Below, piece after piece: positions 43,101 through 51,503 of a stretch of 64,000 nucleotides of DNA. Position 1 is the stretch's first letter. Each line of letters begins with the position of its first letter. The DNA lies in NCBI GenBank assembly GCA_947629985.1, contig CANRFV010000004.1:90308-154307 (forward strand), written 5' to 3'. The position numbers and the translations under genes are program-made. The stretch comes from an uncultured Clostridia bacterium. GTDB lineage: Bacteria > Bacillota > Clostridia > Christensenellales > CAG-314. The notes under the pieces were generated by a model. That model saw nothing but the letters and a program-made list of their open reading frames with translations, did not search any database and was not told where the DNA came from.

Positions 43101-44835
43101 GTTGCGTTACCGCGTTGCGGTGTGCGTTGTGGCGTTGGTACTGTTCGCTTCCAGCGTGGCGCTTGTGTTTACCACGGGTACGGAATTTATGCCGGGCGTA
43201 GACAAGGGCGTAATAGAAGTAACCGTCAGTTACGACGCGGCTACCGATCTTGACGAAGCGACGGCTTCGGGCAAAACCATCGCCGACGCAATAAGCGCGC
43301 ATTTCGGCGACAAATTGCAATATGTATCGCTTACCGTGGGCAAACAGGGCATACTTGCCACGTCCGACAGCAGCGTGATACGTATTCAGACCGACACGTC
43401 CGCGCTCAACACGGAGCAAACGGTAAAAGACATTCGCGCGCTGATATCCGGCTTGTCCGCGCAGTATACCAACGTAACCGTGCGCGAAATGGACGGCGTT
43501 GTGGCGGAAGTTACGGGCGGAATGTCCAATCAATCGGTAACGCTTACGTCCGACGATATGGATCTGTTGCGCGCCGTCGCCGCCAAGGTAAGCGACAAGT
43601 TGCGTTCGGCAGACCCCGAACACATAGTAAACGTAACCGACAACACGCCCTTGCAAACCGAGCAAATAAACTTTACTTTCGACAAAACGCTGTGCGCCGA
43701 CAAGGGCGTCGATTATCAAAACGCCGTATTGCTGTTGCGCGTTGGAATGTCGGGCTACGTTGCCGCCAATTTAGACGTTGACGGCGAAATGCAGGACGTC
43801 AACGTGTTGTTTAAGGACGCTACCGCGTCGGATATCGACTCGTTACTCAACATAGTTGTCGGTTTCGGCGATGACGGCGTCGTACTGCTCAAAGACGTGC
43901 TTGTAACCGACGCCGACGGCAATTGTTACACAACCGAAACCGTCGAAAGCACAATAAATATGCAAAACGGCAAGTATTCCACAACCATCGACGTCGAAAT
44001 TTCCGATATCGATTCGGGCTCGGCGGGCAAGATTATAGGCGAAGCCGTCAATCAAGTGCTTGCCGACTACCCCGAAATAACATACAGCGAAGGCGGCGTA
44101 GCGTCCTATCTCAACGACGCGTTCGACGGACTTGTGGTGTCGCTTATTGCCGCGTTTGTGTTGCTGTACAGCGTAATGGCGTGCCAATTCGAATCGCTTT
44201 CCAAGCCGTTTATCGTAATTGCGTCCATACCGTTCGCTTTTACGGGCGGATTTTTGGCTTTGGCAATTACGGGTATGACGCTCAACGTGGTGTCCTTTGT
44301 GGGACTTATTATGCTTATGGGCGTAATAGTCAACGGCGCAATAGTTATGATCGACAAAATAAATATGCTCATTGACGAAGGTCTTACGCCGCAACAGGCG
44401 GTAATAGAAGGTTGCAAGTCGCGTTTGCGCCCGATATTGATGACCACGCTTACAACAGTGCTTGCGTTGGTACCGTTGGCGCTGGGCTTGGGCAGCGGCG
44501 GCGAACTTATGCAACCTATGGGTATAGTGGTGCTGGGCGGACTGCTGTTGGGAACGATGGTAACGTTGGTGCTTATTCCCTGTTTCTATTGCATAGTAAA
44601 GCGCGTCAAGTTTACCGCAAAGGACGTTTACGACGACACGGGATCTTACGGACAACCGCTGCAAGCGGATGACTCCGACGGCGCCGCAACGCATATCGGC
44701 AACGCCGAAGAAGGTAATAATTCCGAAGAATACAACAATAATAATGCCGACGCGGACGAAAGCGCGGCAGTGTCGCAATCGCCGCAAGCCGAACTCGGCA
44801 CGCCAAGCGCCGAAACTTCCGACAAAGGGCAGTAA
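40195..44835 (+). CDS. Very large RND (AcrB/HAE-like) transporter with acidic insertion
   Basis: 1546 residues against about 1030 for a usual HAE-RND pump. N-terminal membrane helix, then a first extracytosolic loop that runs to about residue 727 and contains a roughly 400-residue insertion (about 240-640). The insertion includes SDVNDDGELNGDD (about 387-399), an EF-hand/dockerin-like calcium loop, and a second acidic DDDG-rich stretch near 545-595. Membrane blocks follow (727-880 and 1300-1490), with VGIGMLVDNSIVVLE, the motif D region that carries the proton-relay aspartate, and VMACQFESLSKPFIV. The second half has the normal loop size. The C-terminal 55 residues are acidic and disordered. 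No membrane-fusion partner or outer-membrane gene is adjacent. Substrate unknown. Confidence 0.88.
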   Translation: MNSLIKTTIKRPVTVCILVIVLMAVGVLATLDTSTNLLPNIKMPMLGISVVYPGASAQSVQNDVTQPIERALQTVPGITDLQTKSYDNASVAVLTFDYGTDIDAKIDVIQDAFKSVTLPDGCYEPSFIQIDMNGTATATISVYSPNGDMDALAADADTLATKLRSIEGVGSVDVMGSPTRQIRITALQGLDITALLIVQSLSNENLDIPLGSIMQDGTTVSIRNASDATSVLQVMQLPAKLELGSAALESFAALKAAVNAYAYCTMSQFTDYVQKARDAKTVIDDIEGKSAAELSEQRDGITAAKALMTLLRNNSSQTLRLYWHTINAELLQNDEFLNMSESDLRALADQINLSYDVLKWLQDGAKDGTIKQNWDKLVRFRECCPESDVNDDGELNGDDITYDQFACLFQDGGSVTADGAVKRYEGLDLLHSQQAHADCDADCTRRIYTHDQAADVCEFADSVNTVAYDDIVDTVTQAEQDGVKPQITDEQFAALFVNSTQSQQFAAVMSPQIIHIIRLENFDNGKGSIVDVLTDNKSAHVDTDGDAVYGNGVKVHLDDDGKPYAEINGVRFAVNAFGRLTDDDGRLVDDNGTVIDLSDEQIAANYYSYGDYVVFTDRQLLDLYNNLGADTDIGITPTADTVRFVRICQFDTSGSTLVVPLAYIGYVSSYSDSQAYAQYNGQLSVTIQVYAVSGANTTDVVDSVKSVLAQTSVTSGVALLDDKAEFINDSIRNVLSSIIIGGVLAVLVIYLFVRKIGSSLVVSITMPLSVLVALCGLWIMNISLNLVSLGGLAVGIGMLVDNSIVVLESITKRRDRGENIFDSCLNGTKEVAGSLFASTLTNVCVFFPILFARGLTREIFYDLVWAVLFSIVMSLLVAITVIPSLYHLIYRKQRTRTKRTKDGGTVIVNLEDGEPREHTPVKADGKGNRKPESKRAARRAKYLGKIQRVKARVNINRMENGYGKILSKVLRYRVAVCVVALVLFASSVALVFTTGTEFMPGVDKGVIEVTVSYDAATDLDEATASGKTIADAISAHFGDKLQYVSLTVGKQGILATSDSSVIRIQTDTSALNTEQTVKDIRALISGLSAQYTNVTVREMDGVVAEVTGGMSNQSVTLTSDDMDLLRAVAAKVSDKLRSADPEHIVNVTDNTPLQTEQINFTFDKTLCADKGVDYQNAVLLLRVGMSGYVAANLDVDGEMQDVNVLFKDATASDIDSLLNIVVGFGDDGVVLLKDVLVTDADGNCYTTETVESTINMQNGKYSTTIDVEISDIDSGSAGKIIGEAVNQVLADYPEITYSEGGVASYLNDAFDGLVVSLIAAFVLLYSVMACQFESLSKPFIVIASIPFAFTGGFLALAITGMTLNVVSFVGLIMLMGVIVNGAIVMIDKINMLIDEGLTPQQAVIEGCKSRLRPILMTTLTTVLALVPLALGLGSGGELMQPMGIVVLGGLLLGTMVTLVLIPCFYCIVKRVKFTAKDVYDDTGSYGQPLQADDSDGAATHIGNAEEGNNSEEYNNNNADADESAAVSQSPQAELGTPSAETSDKGQ

Positions 44836-44898
44836 CAATTGTCGTTACGACAGACAGCGCCGCCGCGGCAGAACCGCAAAGCGAAAGTTAAATAATTT

Positions 44899-44929
44899 TC
44901 CCCGACCGATTGGTTCGGGGATTTTTTTT
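44899..44929 (+). terminator. Terminator of the RND gene
   Basis: TCCCCGACC with GGTTCGGGGA, then T8. The gap to 45222 holds no recognisable gene. Confidence 0.92.
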
Positions 44930-45221
44930 CGGCGCAGTTACGGTTTTTAACGCTTGACAGAAAGTTTTCGGGCATTTTCGGCGCAAACGCGCACCCCGAC
45001 AAATCGTTATTTACGGGCGTTGGCGCAGCCGCGATTTTCGGCGCGGTCAAGCGCGTTTTTGCACCCCATCTGCATTAAAAAGCGTTTTCGGCTTGAATAT
45101 TTGGGTCTTGTGCGTTTTGTCGGCGGGACAAATTTCCGCTTATATTTTGTCTTTTGCCGCATTTCCGGCGCGTTTGCGCGGTAATAACGCGTTTTTTTTG
45201 CGCACAAATTTTCAAAAGATA

Positions 45222-45250
45222 TTGAAAATACCGCAAAATTGTAGTATTAT
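45222..45250 (+). promoter_or_regulatory. Promoter of the GH13 gene
   Basis: TTGAAA (45222-45227), 17 nt, TATTAT (45245-45250). Confidence 0.72.
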
Positions 45251-45314
45251 TGGTGTAATAGCATAGTTATAAGCAGTAATATGCTTAAAATCACGTTAAA
45301 GGAGAAAGTTATAT

Positions 45315-46859
45315 ATGCCCGTATGGCTTAAAAACGCACGTTTTTACGAAATTTACCCCCAAAGTTTTTACGACACAAACGGGGATGGTATCGGCGATTT
45401 CGACGGAATAATCGCCAAGTTGGATTACATCAAACAGTTGGGATTTAACGCACTGTGGATAAATCCCTGCTTTTTGTCGCCCTTTATGGACGCGGGATAC
45501 GACGTACAGGACTATTACAAAGTCGCTCCGCGTTACGGCACAAACGAAGACTTGTACCGTTTGTTCGACCAAGCGCACAGCCGCGGAATACGCGTAATTC
45601 TGGATTTGGTACCCGGGCACACGTCGGATCAGTGCGAGTGGTTCAAGCAAAGCAAATTGCCTTATCGCAACGAATACAGCGATCGTTATATATGGTCGTC
45701 AAACGCGTGGGATCGCCCCGCGGGATACAGTTGGGTTGCGGGCAATGCCGATCGCGACGGCTGTTATATGCTCAATTTCTTTTTGAGTCAGCCCGCGCTG
45801 AACTACGGCTTTAACAAAATAACCCACCCCGAGTGGCAAATAAGTTACACCGATCCGCGCGTTGCGGGCACGTTGCAGGCAATGATGGACGTAATGCGCT
45901 TTTGGCTGGATCACGGCGCGGACGGTTTCCGCGTGGATATGGCGGACAGTTTGGTAAAAAACGACGACGACAAGTCCGCAACGGCTTCGCTGTGGCGCAA
46001 GGTGCGCGCAATGTTGGATAAGGACTATCCGCAGACGGTAATAGTTTCCGAGTGGTGCAATGCGCCGCGTTCCATCAATCAGGCGGGCTTCCATTGCGAC
46101 TTTTTGCTGGACCATTGGACCAAGATGGTACACAAGGCGTTTCGCAACGTCAACGAGCAGGGCGTAAACAAAAGTTATTTTTGTAAGACGGCGCACGTAT
46201 CCGCGGCGGATATGTTGGGCGATTATCTGGTTGAATTGCAGCAGACGCGCGGCAACGGTTACATTTCGGTTATCAGCGGCAATCACGATACCGACCGCAT
46301 AGCGCGGTATCTGGACGAAAGCGAATTGCGTTTGGCGTATACGTTTTTGTTCACGTTGCCCGGCGTGCCGTTTTTCTACTACGGCGACGAAATAGGTATG
46401 CGCTATTTGCCGCAACATTCCAAGGAAGGCGGTTTTCAGCGCACGGGTTCGCGCACGCCTATGCAGTGGGATTCGGCATTGCCCAATATGGGCTTTTCGT
46501 CGGCGCCGCAAGACAAACTGTATCTCGACGTCGATCGCAGTGCGGACGCGCCCAATGTCGCCGATCAAGCGGCAGACGGCAATTCGCTGCTGAACTTTGT
46601 GCGGCAACTTAACGTTTTGCGCAGCGGCTGTGAGGATTTGCAAGCCGACGCGGAACTTGCGGTGATGTACTGTTCGGACGACGGCGTACTGTGTTACAGG
46701 CGCGGCAATTCCGTGGCGGTTGCGTTCAACCCCACCGACGCCGAGCGCACGTTGCCCTATGCGGCTGACGACGTGTTGTTCCAAACGGGCAAAGCCACCG
46801 TAACGGGCTTGCAAACCGTACTTGCTCCGCAAACGGCGGTAGTATTTACACTTAAATAA
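45315..46859 (+). CDS. GH13 alpha-amylase-family glucosidase
   Basis: 514 residues, cytoplasmic. DTNGDGIGD near the start is the calcium-loop motif of the oligo-1,6-glucosidase group. Catalytic residues: nucleophile D in GADGFRVDMAD, acid/base E in VSEWCNAP, and the transition-state aspartate in SGNHDTDR. ALWINP, LDLVPGHTS and GTNEDLYRLFDQAH match conserved regions I and neighbours. The arrangement fits alpha-glucosidase, trehalose-synthase-like or oligo-1,6-glucosidase activity on imported malto- or isomalto-oligosaccharides. A HAD phosphatase gene follows after 14 nt. Confidence 0.93.
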   Translation: MPVWLKNARFYEIYPQSFYDTNGDGIGDFDGIIAKLDYIKQLGFNALWINPCFLSPFMDAGYDVQDYYKVAPRYGTNEDLYRLFDQAHSRGIRVILDLVPGHTSDQCEWFKQSKLPYRNEYSDRYIWSSNAWDRPAGYSWVAGNADRDGCYMLNFFLSQPALNYGFNKITHPEWQISYTDPRVAGTLQAMMDVMRFWLDHGADGFRVDMADSLVKNDDDKSATASLWRKVRAMLDKDYPQTVIVSEWCNAPRSINQAGFHCDFLLDHWTKMVHKAFRNVNEQGVNKSYFCKTAHVSAADMLGDYLVELQQTRGNGYISVISGNHDTDRIARYLDESELRLAYTFLFTLPGVPFFYYGDEIGMRYLPQHSKEGGFQRTGSRTPMQWDSALPNMGFSSAPQDKLYLDVDRSADAPNVADQAADGNSLLNFVRQLNVLRSGCEDLQADAELAVMYCSDDGVLCYRRGNSVAVAFNPTDAERTLPYAADDVLFQTGKATVTGLQTVLAPQTAVVFTLK

Positions 46860-46873
46860 GGAGGGAAACTTTT

Positions 46874-47719
46874 TTGAGCAAACCTATTGTAGCGCTTATT
46901 TACGACTTCGACAACACGCTGTCCACGCGCGATATGCAGGAATTTACCTTTATACCCGCGTTGGGAATGACTCCGAGCGAATTTTGGAACAATTGCGACA
47001 GTTTGGCGCACGAGCGCAATATGGACCATATATTGGCTTATATGTACCTGATGGCGCAAAAGGCGCACGAAAAAGGCATCGATCTGTCGCCCGCTTCGCT
47101 GCGCAAAATGGGCGAGCAGGTAGAATTTTTCGACGGCGTAACCGATTGGTTCAAGCGTATCAACGATTACGGCGCGCAACTCGGCTTGGAAGTGCGCCAT
47201 TATATAATTTCCTGCGGACTCAAACATATGATCGAAGGCTGTCCCATCGGGCACGAATTTTACAACGTGTTTGCCTGCGACTATCTGTACAACGACAAGG
47301 GCGAGATAATGTGGCCGTCGGTCGCAATCAATTACACAAGCAAAACGCAGTTTTTGTATCGCATAAACAAGGGCGTCGAAGACGTCGGCGAACACAAAAA
47401 ATTGAATATGTATATGCCGCAAAGCCAGCGCGTGGTACCCTTTGAAAATATGATATACATCGGCGACGGACTTACCGACGTGCCGAGTATGAAACTTACC
47501 CGTCAGCGCGGCGGTTACGCAATAGGCGTGTATCGCAACCCGCAGGACGCAAGTTATCTTGTAAAGGAAGACCGCGTGGACTTTTACGTCCCCGGCAATT
47601 ACACCGAAGGCAGCGCAATGGACGTAGCTATGAAGGCGATATTCCAGCGCATCAGCGCGCGCCAACGCTTTAAGGAGTTGTCGGAAAGTTCGTACAACGC
47701 CGCCAAAGGGCACAACTGA
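46874..47719 (+). CDS. HAD-family phosphatase
   Basis: 281 residues. HAD nucleophile motif YDFDNTLST, then ISCGLKHMIEG (motif II) and YIGDGLTDVPSM (motif IV acidic pair), the pattern of phosphoserine-phosphatase-like HAD enzymes. A helical cap spans about residues 20-95. The TTG start follows AAGGAGGG. It forms an operon with the GH13 enzyme, so a sugar phosphate is a reasonable but unproven substrate. Confidence 0.88.
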   Translation: MSKPIVALIYDFDNTLSTRDMQEFTFIPALGMTPSEFWNNCDSLAHERNMDHILAYMYLMAQKAHEKGIDLSPASLRKMGEQVEFFDGVTDWFKRINDYGAQLGLEVRHYIISCGLKHMIEGCPIGHEFYNVFACDYLYNDKGEIMWPSVAINYTSKTQFLYRINKGVEDVGEHKKLNMYMPQSQRVVPFENMIYIGDGLTDVPSMKLTRQRGGYAIGVYRNPQDASYLVKEDRVDFYVPGNYTEGSAMDVAMKAIFQRISARQRFKELSESSYNAAKGHN

Positions 47720-47812
47720 GCCGCTTGTACAATTGCGGTTAAACCGCAGCGCGCGTCCGTCGGCGTTAAGTCTGCGGTTGCGGCATATCGGGCGCAATAC
47801 GCAATAAATTTT

Positions 47813-47849
47813 ATCTCTCCCCACAACAGTGTGCGGGAGAGATTTTTTT
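47813..47849 (+). terminator. Terminator of the GH13/HAD operon
   Basis: ATCTCTCCC (47813-47821) with GGGAGAGAT (47835-47843), then T6. Confidence 0.92.
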
Positions 47850-47925
47850 GTCCGCGCCGACTTCGCAGGGGCATACGCGTAAAAGTTTATTCAATTAACG
47901 CATTTTTCGCTCAAAAAAGCGCAAA

Positions 47926-47954
47926 TTCGACTTTAATGGCAATTTTAATACAAT
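47926..47954 (+). promoter_or_regulatory. Promoter of the 286-aa gene
   Basis: TTCGAC (47926-47931), 17 nt, TACAAT (47949-47954). Confidence 0.6.
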
Positions 47955-47995
47955 CGTAACGCAGTATCATTGGTAAAAAGGGTGCGGAGACGGTT

Positions 47996-48856
47996 ATGTA
48001 CAGCAAGCGTATTCTCATTTTACAGCAAACAAACGCGCGTTTTGCCGAACGCAAAAAGGAGTTGTGCGGTATGGTCAAGGCGGTAAACGGCAACGGCAAC
48101 CGAACGGAAGTTACGGTTTTTGTAACAAATGCGGATATCACAATGCCGGGCGAGTGGTGGCTATTGGCGGCTTTTGACAATTTTCGCTGCGCGCACTGTC
48201 TCGATACGCTCAACAATTGCACGTTTTCCCTGCCCGAACAGCCGCTTCAAAACGTAAGTTGCGTGTTGGTCAAGCGCGAAGACGCCTGTTACGAAGCCGC
48301 CCGCACGCATGTGGGCAACGACAGGTGCGACATTTTGTTTCGCCAATGCGATTCGCTTGTTGCCGCGCGCAGGCACGACGACGAGCGCGAAGCCACTTCT
48401 TACGAGCGATTTGTCGCTTCTACCGACAATTATTACGACAATCTGGACGTAAGCAGGCTAAAACTCAGCGCCGACGAGCGTTACCGCAGCGTACAGGATT
48501 ACAGCAACGCCTTCGAGCGGTTTTACGCTTCGGGCGGCAACGACGAGTATTACCAAAGCGTAAAAAACGAAATCAGCAAAGTTTTTTTGCAGTTTCCGCC
48601 CTATTATCCGTTGATACGCAAGTACAGCGAGTCTTTTTTCGTGCGGATAGATTTTCCGTCGTCGGACAAGTATTTTGTGCTGGGAGTGTTGCAAAAGGAC
48701 GGCGAAATTCGCTACATCTGTTACGGCTTGCCCGCCTTGCAGGAAAATTTTACCGACAAAGACTTTGTTTACGTAGACAATTCGCCCGTTTCGTTCTGGA
48801 TGTTGTTTCAGGACGCGTCCACGGGGCAGATATCCGTTCTTAACGATCTTGTATGA
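47996..48856 (+). CDS. Conserved hypothetical protein of the Clostridia type
   Basis: 286 residues, no signal or membrane segment. Two parts: an N-terminal beta-rich domain (about 1-125; ILILQQTNARFAERKKELCG, then MPGEWWLLAAFDN), and a C-terminal domain (about 195-286). The latter has FFVRIDFPSSDKYFVLGVLQ, ICYGLPAL and FWMLFQDASTGQI. I recall the C-terminal pattern (yicYG-P, yWmlfQDa-tG) from uncharacterised clostridial proteins, but no function is known to me. The linker is charged. Its ATG is preceded by GGTGCGGAGACGGTT. It stands alone, with its own promoter. Confidence 0.8.
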   Translation: MYSKRILILQQTNARFAERKKELCGMVKAVNGNGNRTEVTVFVTNADITMPGEWWLLAAFDNFRCAHCLDTLNNCTFSLPEQPLQNVSCVLVKREDACYEAARTHVGNDRCDILFRQCDSLVAARRHDDEREATSYERFVASTDNYYDNLDVSRLKLSADERYRSVQDYSNAFERFYASGGNDEYYQSVKNEISKVFLQFPPYYPLIRKYSESFFVRIDFPSSDKYFVLGVLQKDGEIRYICYGLPALQENFTDKDFVYVDNSPVSFWMLFQDASTGQISVLNDLV

Positions 48857-48990
48857 CTATTTTGCGCGCGCATACGCCAAATCAAGCGTAATGATGCGGC
48901 ATATTGATCGGTTTTGTTTGCGCTCGGCGATTTTTGTGCGCCGAGCGGCGTTTTTATATTGTCGATGTGCAACAGATTGCCGCAAAATTG

Positions 48991-49019
48991 TTGCAATTTT
49001 GCCGATAATGATTTATAAT
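48991..49019 (+). promoter_or_regulatory. Promoter of the lipoprotein gene
   Basis: TTGCAA (48991-48996), 17 nt, TATAAT (49014-49019). Confidence 0.8.
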
Positions 49020-49058
49020 AAAGTCCGTATGTAGTATCTACGTAAGGAGTAGTTTATA

Positions 49059-50459
49059 ATGTTTACTAAAACAGCAATCAAAAAAACAGCATTACTGACG
49101 GTTGCGCTGTTGGTATGCGTTTCGGTAATATTTGCCGCATGCACGCCGTCGTCCAAGTTCGTTCCCGTCGATACGCCCGATCCCGGCGCGGTGTCGAGTA
49201 ACGGCGGAATAGCGGTAAAATACGGCGATTATCTTTACTATGTAAACGGCAATATCAGCGACGTCTCGGTAGAAAACACTTATGCCGCGGTAGACGCGCG
49301 CGTAGGCTCGGTAGTTCGTCTCAAAATGTCCGACGTCGAAGCCCTGTTCAAAATCAACGACGACAAAGATCTTACCACTTCGCAAAAGTCCGAACAAATT
49401 GCGGATTATGTGCGTCAACACGCTCAAACGGTAGTTCCGCGCGTATATTATTCGGCAAATACAACCACAACGCGTATTAACGGTATATTTATCTTTAACG
49501 ACCGTATTTATATCACAACCCCCAACGACCAACTTACGGCGGGCGGCAATCCGCTTACGTCGCAATCCGTACTTAAAAGTTACAAGTTGAACGGCGAAGA
49601 CGAACAGACCCATTACGTATTTACAAGCAATGCGGCTGAGATCTGGCTTCAACAGGTAGAAGGCAAAGTTGTCGCAACTTACGTTATGGACAGCACTCTG
49701 CACACGTTGGACGTTGCAAGCGGCAAGGATACGTTGGTATCCAAAGAGGACGAAACGGTTTCCTCCGTCAATTTCGATTGGGCGGGCAACTGCATATTCT
49801 TCCTTGACGCCGACGGCTCTGTTTGCAAACTTGCTTTCGGCGCAACCGAATACGACGTGGTGGTGGAAAACGTCAAACCCGAAGGGCACGATCACTCGCA
49901 CGTAACGTACACTATCAAAAACGCCAACAACGGCACGGTTTACTACACAATTGCCGACGAAAACAACTCTTCGGTAAGCAATATCTGCCTGTACAGCGCA
50001 ACTTCCGCCGACAACAAGGACGTAGTTGTGTTTAACACCAACAGCATTACGCCGTCCTATGGCTGGCAAGACAAAGTATTGTATACCAAGTCCACAAACG
50101 GATTTTACGGCGTTTACTGCGCAAGCGGCGACGGCAGCAACGAAAAAATCTTACTTTCGCCCCAATATAACGACAGTTCCATAACGCTCGACCGCGTCGA
50201 AGGCGACACGCTTTACTACACGTCCGACAGTATTTCGTACTCGCTTGACCTTACCACGGCGCAGGCTAATAAGGAAGGCACGCCCTATGCGGTAAGTTTG
50301 GCTGCGGCAACCGGTTGGGCGCAACCCGACTTTGTTGACCAATACGTTATCACAATAGGCACAGGTACGGTGTCCGTAGTTAAGTTCGATGCCGACAAAC
50401 TGACCAATTCGTCATCGGTAGCGCTTACCCTTACGGTAGAACCCGACGAAGAAGAATAA
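49059..50459 (+). CDS. Secreted lipoprotein, probable beta-propeller
   Basis: 466 residues. Signal peptide with lipobox IFAAC (C28). The mature part is rich in Y, T, S and D, with recurring strands such as DYLYYVNGN, DRIYITTP, GNCIFFLDADG, NGTVYYTIAD, DKVLYTKS and DTLYYTSD. Such repeats of x-(L/I)-Y-Y resemble the DUF5050-type beta-propeller proteins of Clostridia. The function is unknown; it is likely a surface binding or sensing protein. The ATG follows AAGGAG. Confidence 0.82.
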   Translation: MFTKTAIKKTALLTVALLVCVSVIFAACTPSSKFVPVDTPDPGAVSSNGGIAVKYGDYLYYVNGNISDVSVENTYAAVDARVGSVVRLKMSDVEALFKINDDKDLTTSQKSEQIADYVRQHAQTVVPRVYYSANTTTTRINGIFIFNDRIYITTPNDQLTAGGNPLTSQSVLKSYKLNGEDEQTHYVFTSNAAEIWLQQVEGKVVATYVMDSTLHTLDVASGKDTLVSKEDETVSSVNFDWAGNCIFFLDADGSVCKLAFGATEYDVVVENVKPEGHDHSHVTYTIKNANNGTVYYTIADENNSSVSNICLYSATSADNKDVVVFNTNSITPSYGWQDKVLYTKSTNGFYGVYCASGDGSNEKILLSPQYNDSSITLDRVEGDTLYYTSDSISYSLDLTTAQANKEGTPYAVSLAAATGWAQPDFVDQYVITIGTGTVSVVKFDADKLTNSSSVALTLTVEPDEEE

Positions 50460-50471
50460 CTCGTATCAACC

Positions 50472-50503
50472 AAAGTGCCCTGTTTTGTCAGGGCACTTTT
50501 TTA
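50472..50503 (+). terminator. Terminator of the lipoprotein gene
   Basis: AAAGTGCCCTG (50472-50482), loop TTTTGT, CAGGGCACTTT (50489-50499), T-run. Confidence 0.94.
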
Positions 50504-50616
50504 TAGCGCAGGCGTGCGTCAAGGCGCGGTTGCAAGCGCAACTGCCCGTATGTAAACGGTGCAACGCATTAGCCTGACGTCAATAGCAGTACAATTTGTA
50601 CGCGTTTGCTTTACTT

Positions 50617-51186
50617 ATGAACAACCGTTCTCGGCGCGGCGTAATTATGCTTGCCGTGGCGGCGCTGTACGCGGCGCTGTATGTGGCGGGCAAAATGGCG
50701 CTTTCCGCATTGCCCAATATCGAGATAGTTTCCGTGCTGATAGCCTCATGCGCTTACGTGTGGGGGCTCGGCGTCGCGCTGTTTTCCGTAAACGCGTTTA
50801 TCATTGCGGATACGGCAATATGGGGCGTAAACGTCTGGCTTATTTCGTCCGTAATTTATTGGAATTTGTTTGCCGCGCTGTTTTGGGCGCTGTCCCGCGC
50901 GCGTCTCAAACGCGTGTGGTCAACCGCGCTGTGCGCAACTCTGCTTGCAGTTACGTGTACCGCGTTGTACGGAGCGCTTACCACCGCCACGCAAACTCTT
51001 GTTGGCTACGGTAACGGCTTTTATTGGACGGGGACGGATTTTGCCGCGCGTTTTGTTGCCACTTACGTTACGGGCATACCCTTTTACGTAGCGCACGTCG
51101 CTTGCAACACGGTAATGTTTGCCGCGGCGTTTTACCCGCTTCAGGCGGTTGCCGCCAAGGCGAAATTACGCTTTGCGGGGCAGTAA
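50617..51186 (+). CDS. ECF-transporter S-component-like membrane protein
   Basis: 189 residues, about six membrane helices. The segment after the first helix, KMALSALPNIEIVSVLIASCAYVWG, has the small-residue then LPNIE pattern of ECF-type vitamin transporter S components (substrate-binding subunits such as QueT or similar). No EcfA or EcfT gene is nearby, so it would use a shared energising module. Specificity cannot be read. ATG at 50617 was preferred to an upstream TTG at 50596 since the extra residues are unlike the family. Confidence 0.68.
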   Translation: MNNRSRRGVIMLAVAALYAALYVAGKMALSALPNIEIVSVLIASCAYVWGLGVALFSVNAFIIADTAIWGVNVWLISSVIYWNLFAALFWALSRARLKRVWSTALCATLLAVTCTALYGALTTATQTLVGYGNGFYWTGTDFAARFVATYVTGIPFYVAHVACNTVMFAAAFYPLQAVAAKAKLRFAGQ

Positions 51187-51386
51187 CGCGCTCGTTGCCA
51201 AGGGAGTCAAGGCGTTTTCGTCGCACGCGTCCGCTTGTGCGTGCCGCCGTGCGCGCTTGTTTTTGCCCGTAACGGCACGCGACAGCAAAAACGCGCTATG
51301 CCGCTTGGCAAATATTTTTCCGCCAATGGCAGATAAACGCCGACCGTTTGCTTTGCAAACAATAGCCGTATTTAAGTTGTTACAAA

Positions 51387-51415
51387 TTGACAAAATTTTA
51401 TATCTGAATTATACT
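51387..51415 (+). promoter_or_regulatory. Promoter of proS
   Basis: TTGACA (51387-51392), 17 nt, TATACT (51410-51415). The leader is about 80 nt and shows no T-box sequence. The stretch 51187-51386 holds nothing I recognise. Confidence 0.9.
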
Positions 51416-51503
51416 GTAAACGCATTCCGTACAAGCGCGGTTGGTACGCTTGTGCGCAACGGCGCAACCGCGTCGGTCAAGTAAATAAATACAGGAGCAT
51501 TAT

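Noticed and set aside
42157..43719. 520-codon open frame on the minus strand within the RND gene
   Set aside because: Antisense shadow; very rich in H, R and Y with no domain pattern.
51416..51503. T-box riboswitch before proS
   Set aside because: The leader is only about 80 nt and has no AGGGTGG-type T-box sequence or terminator.
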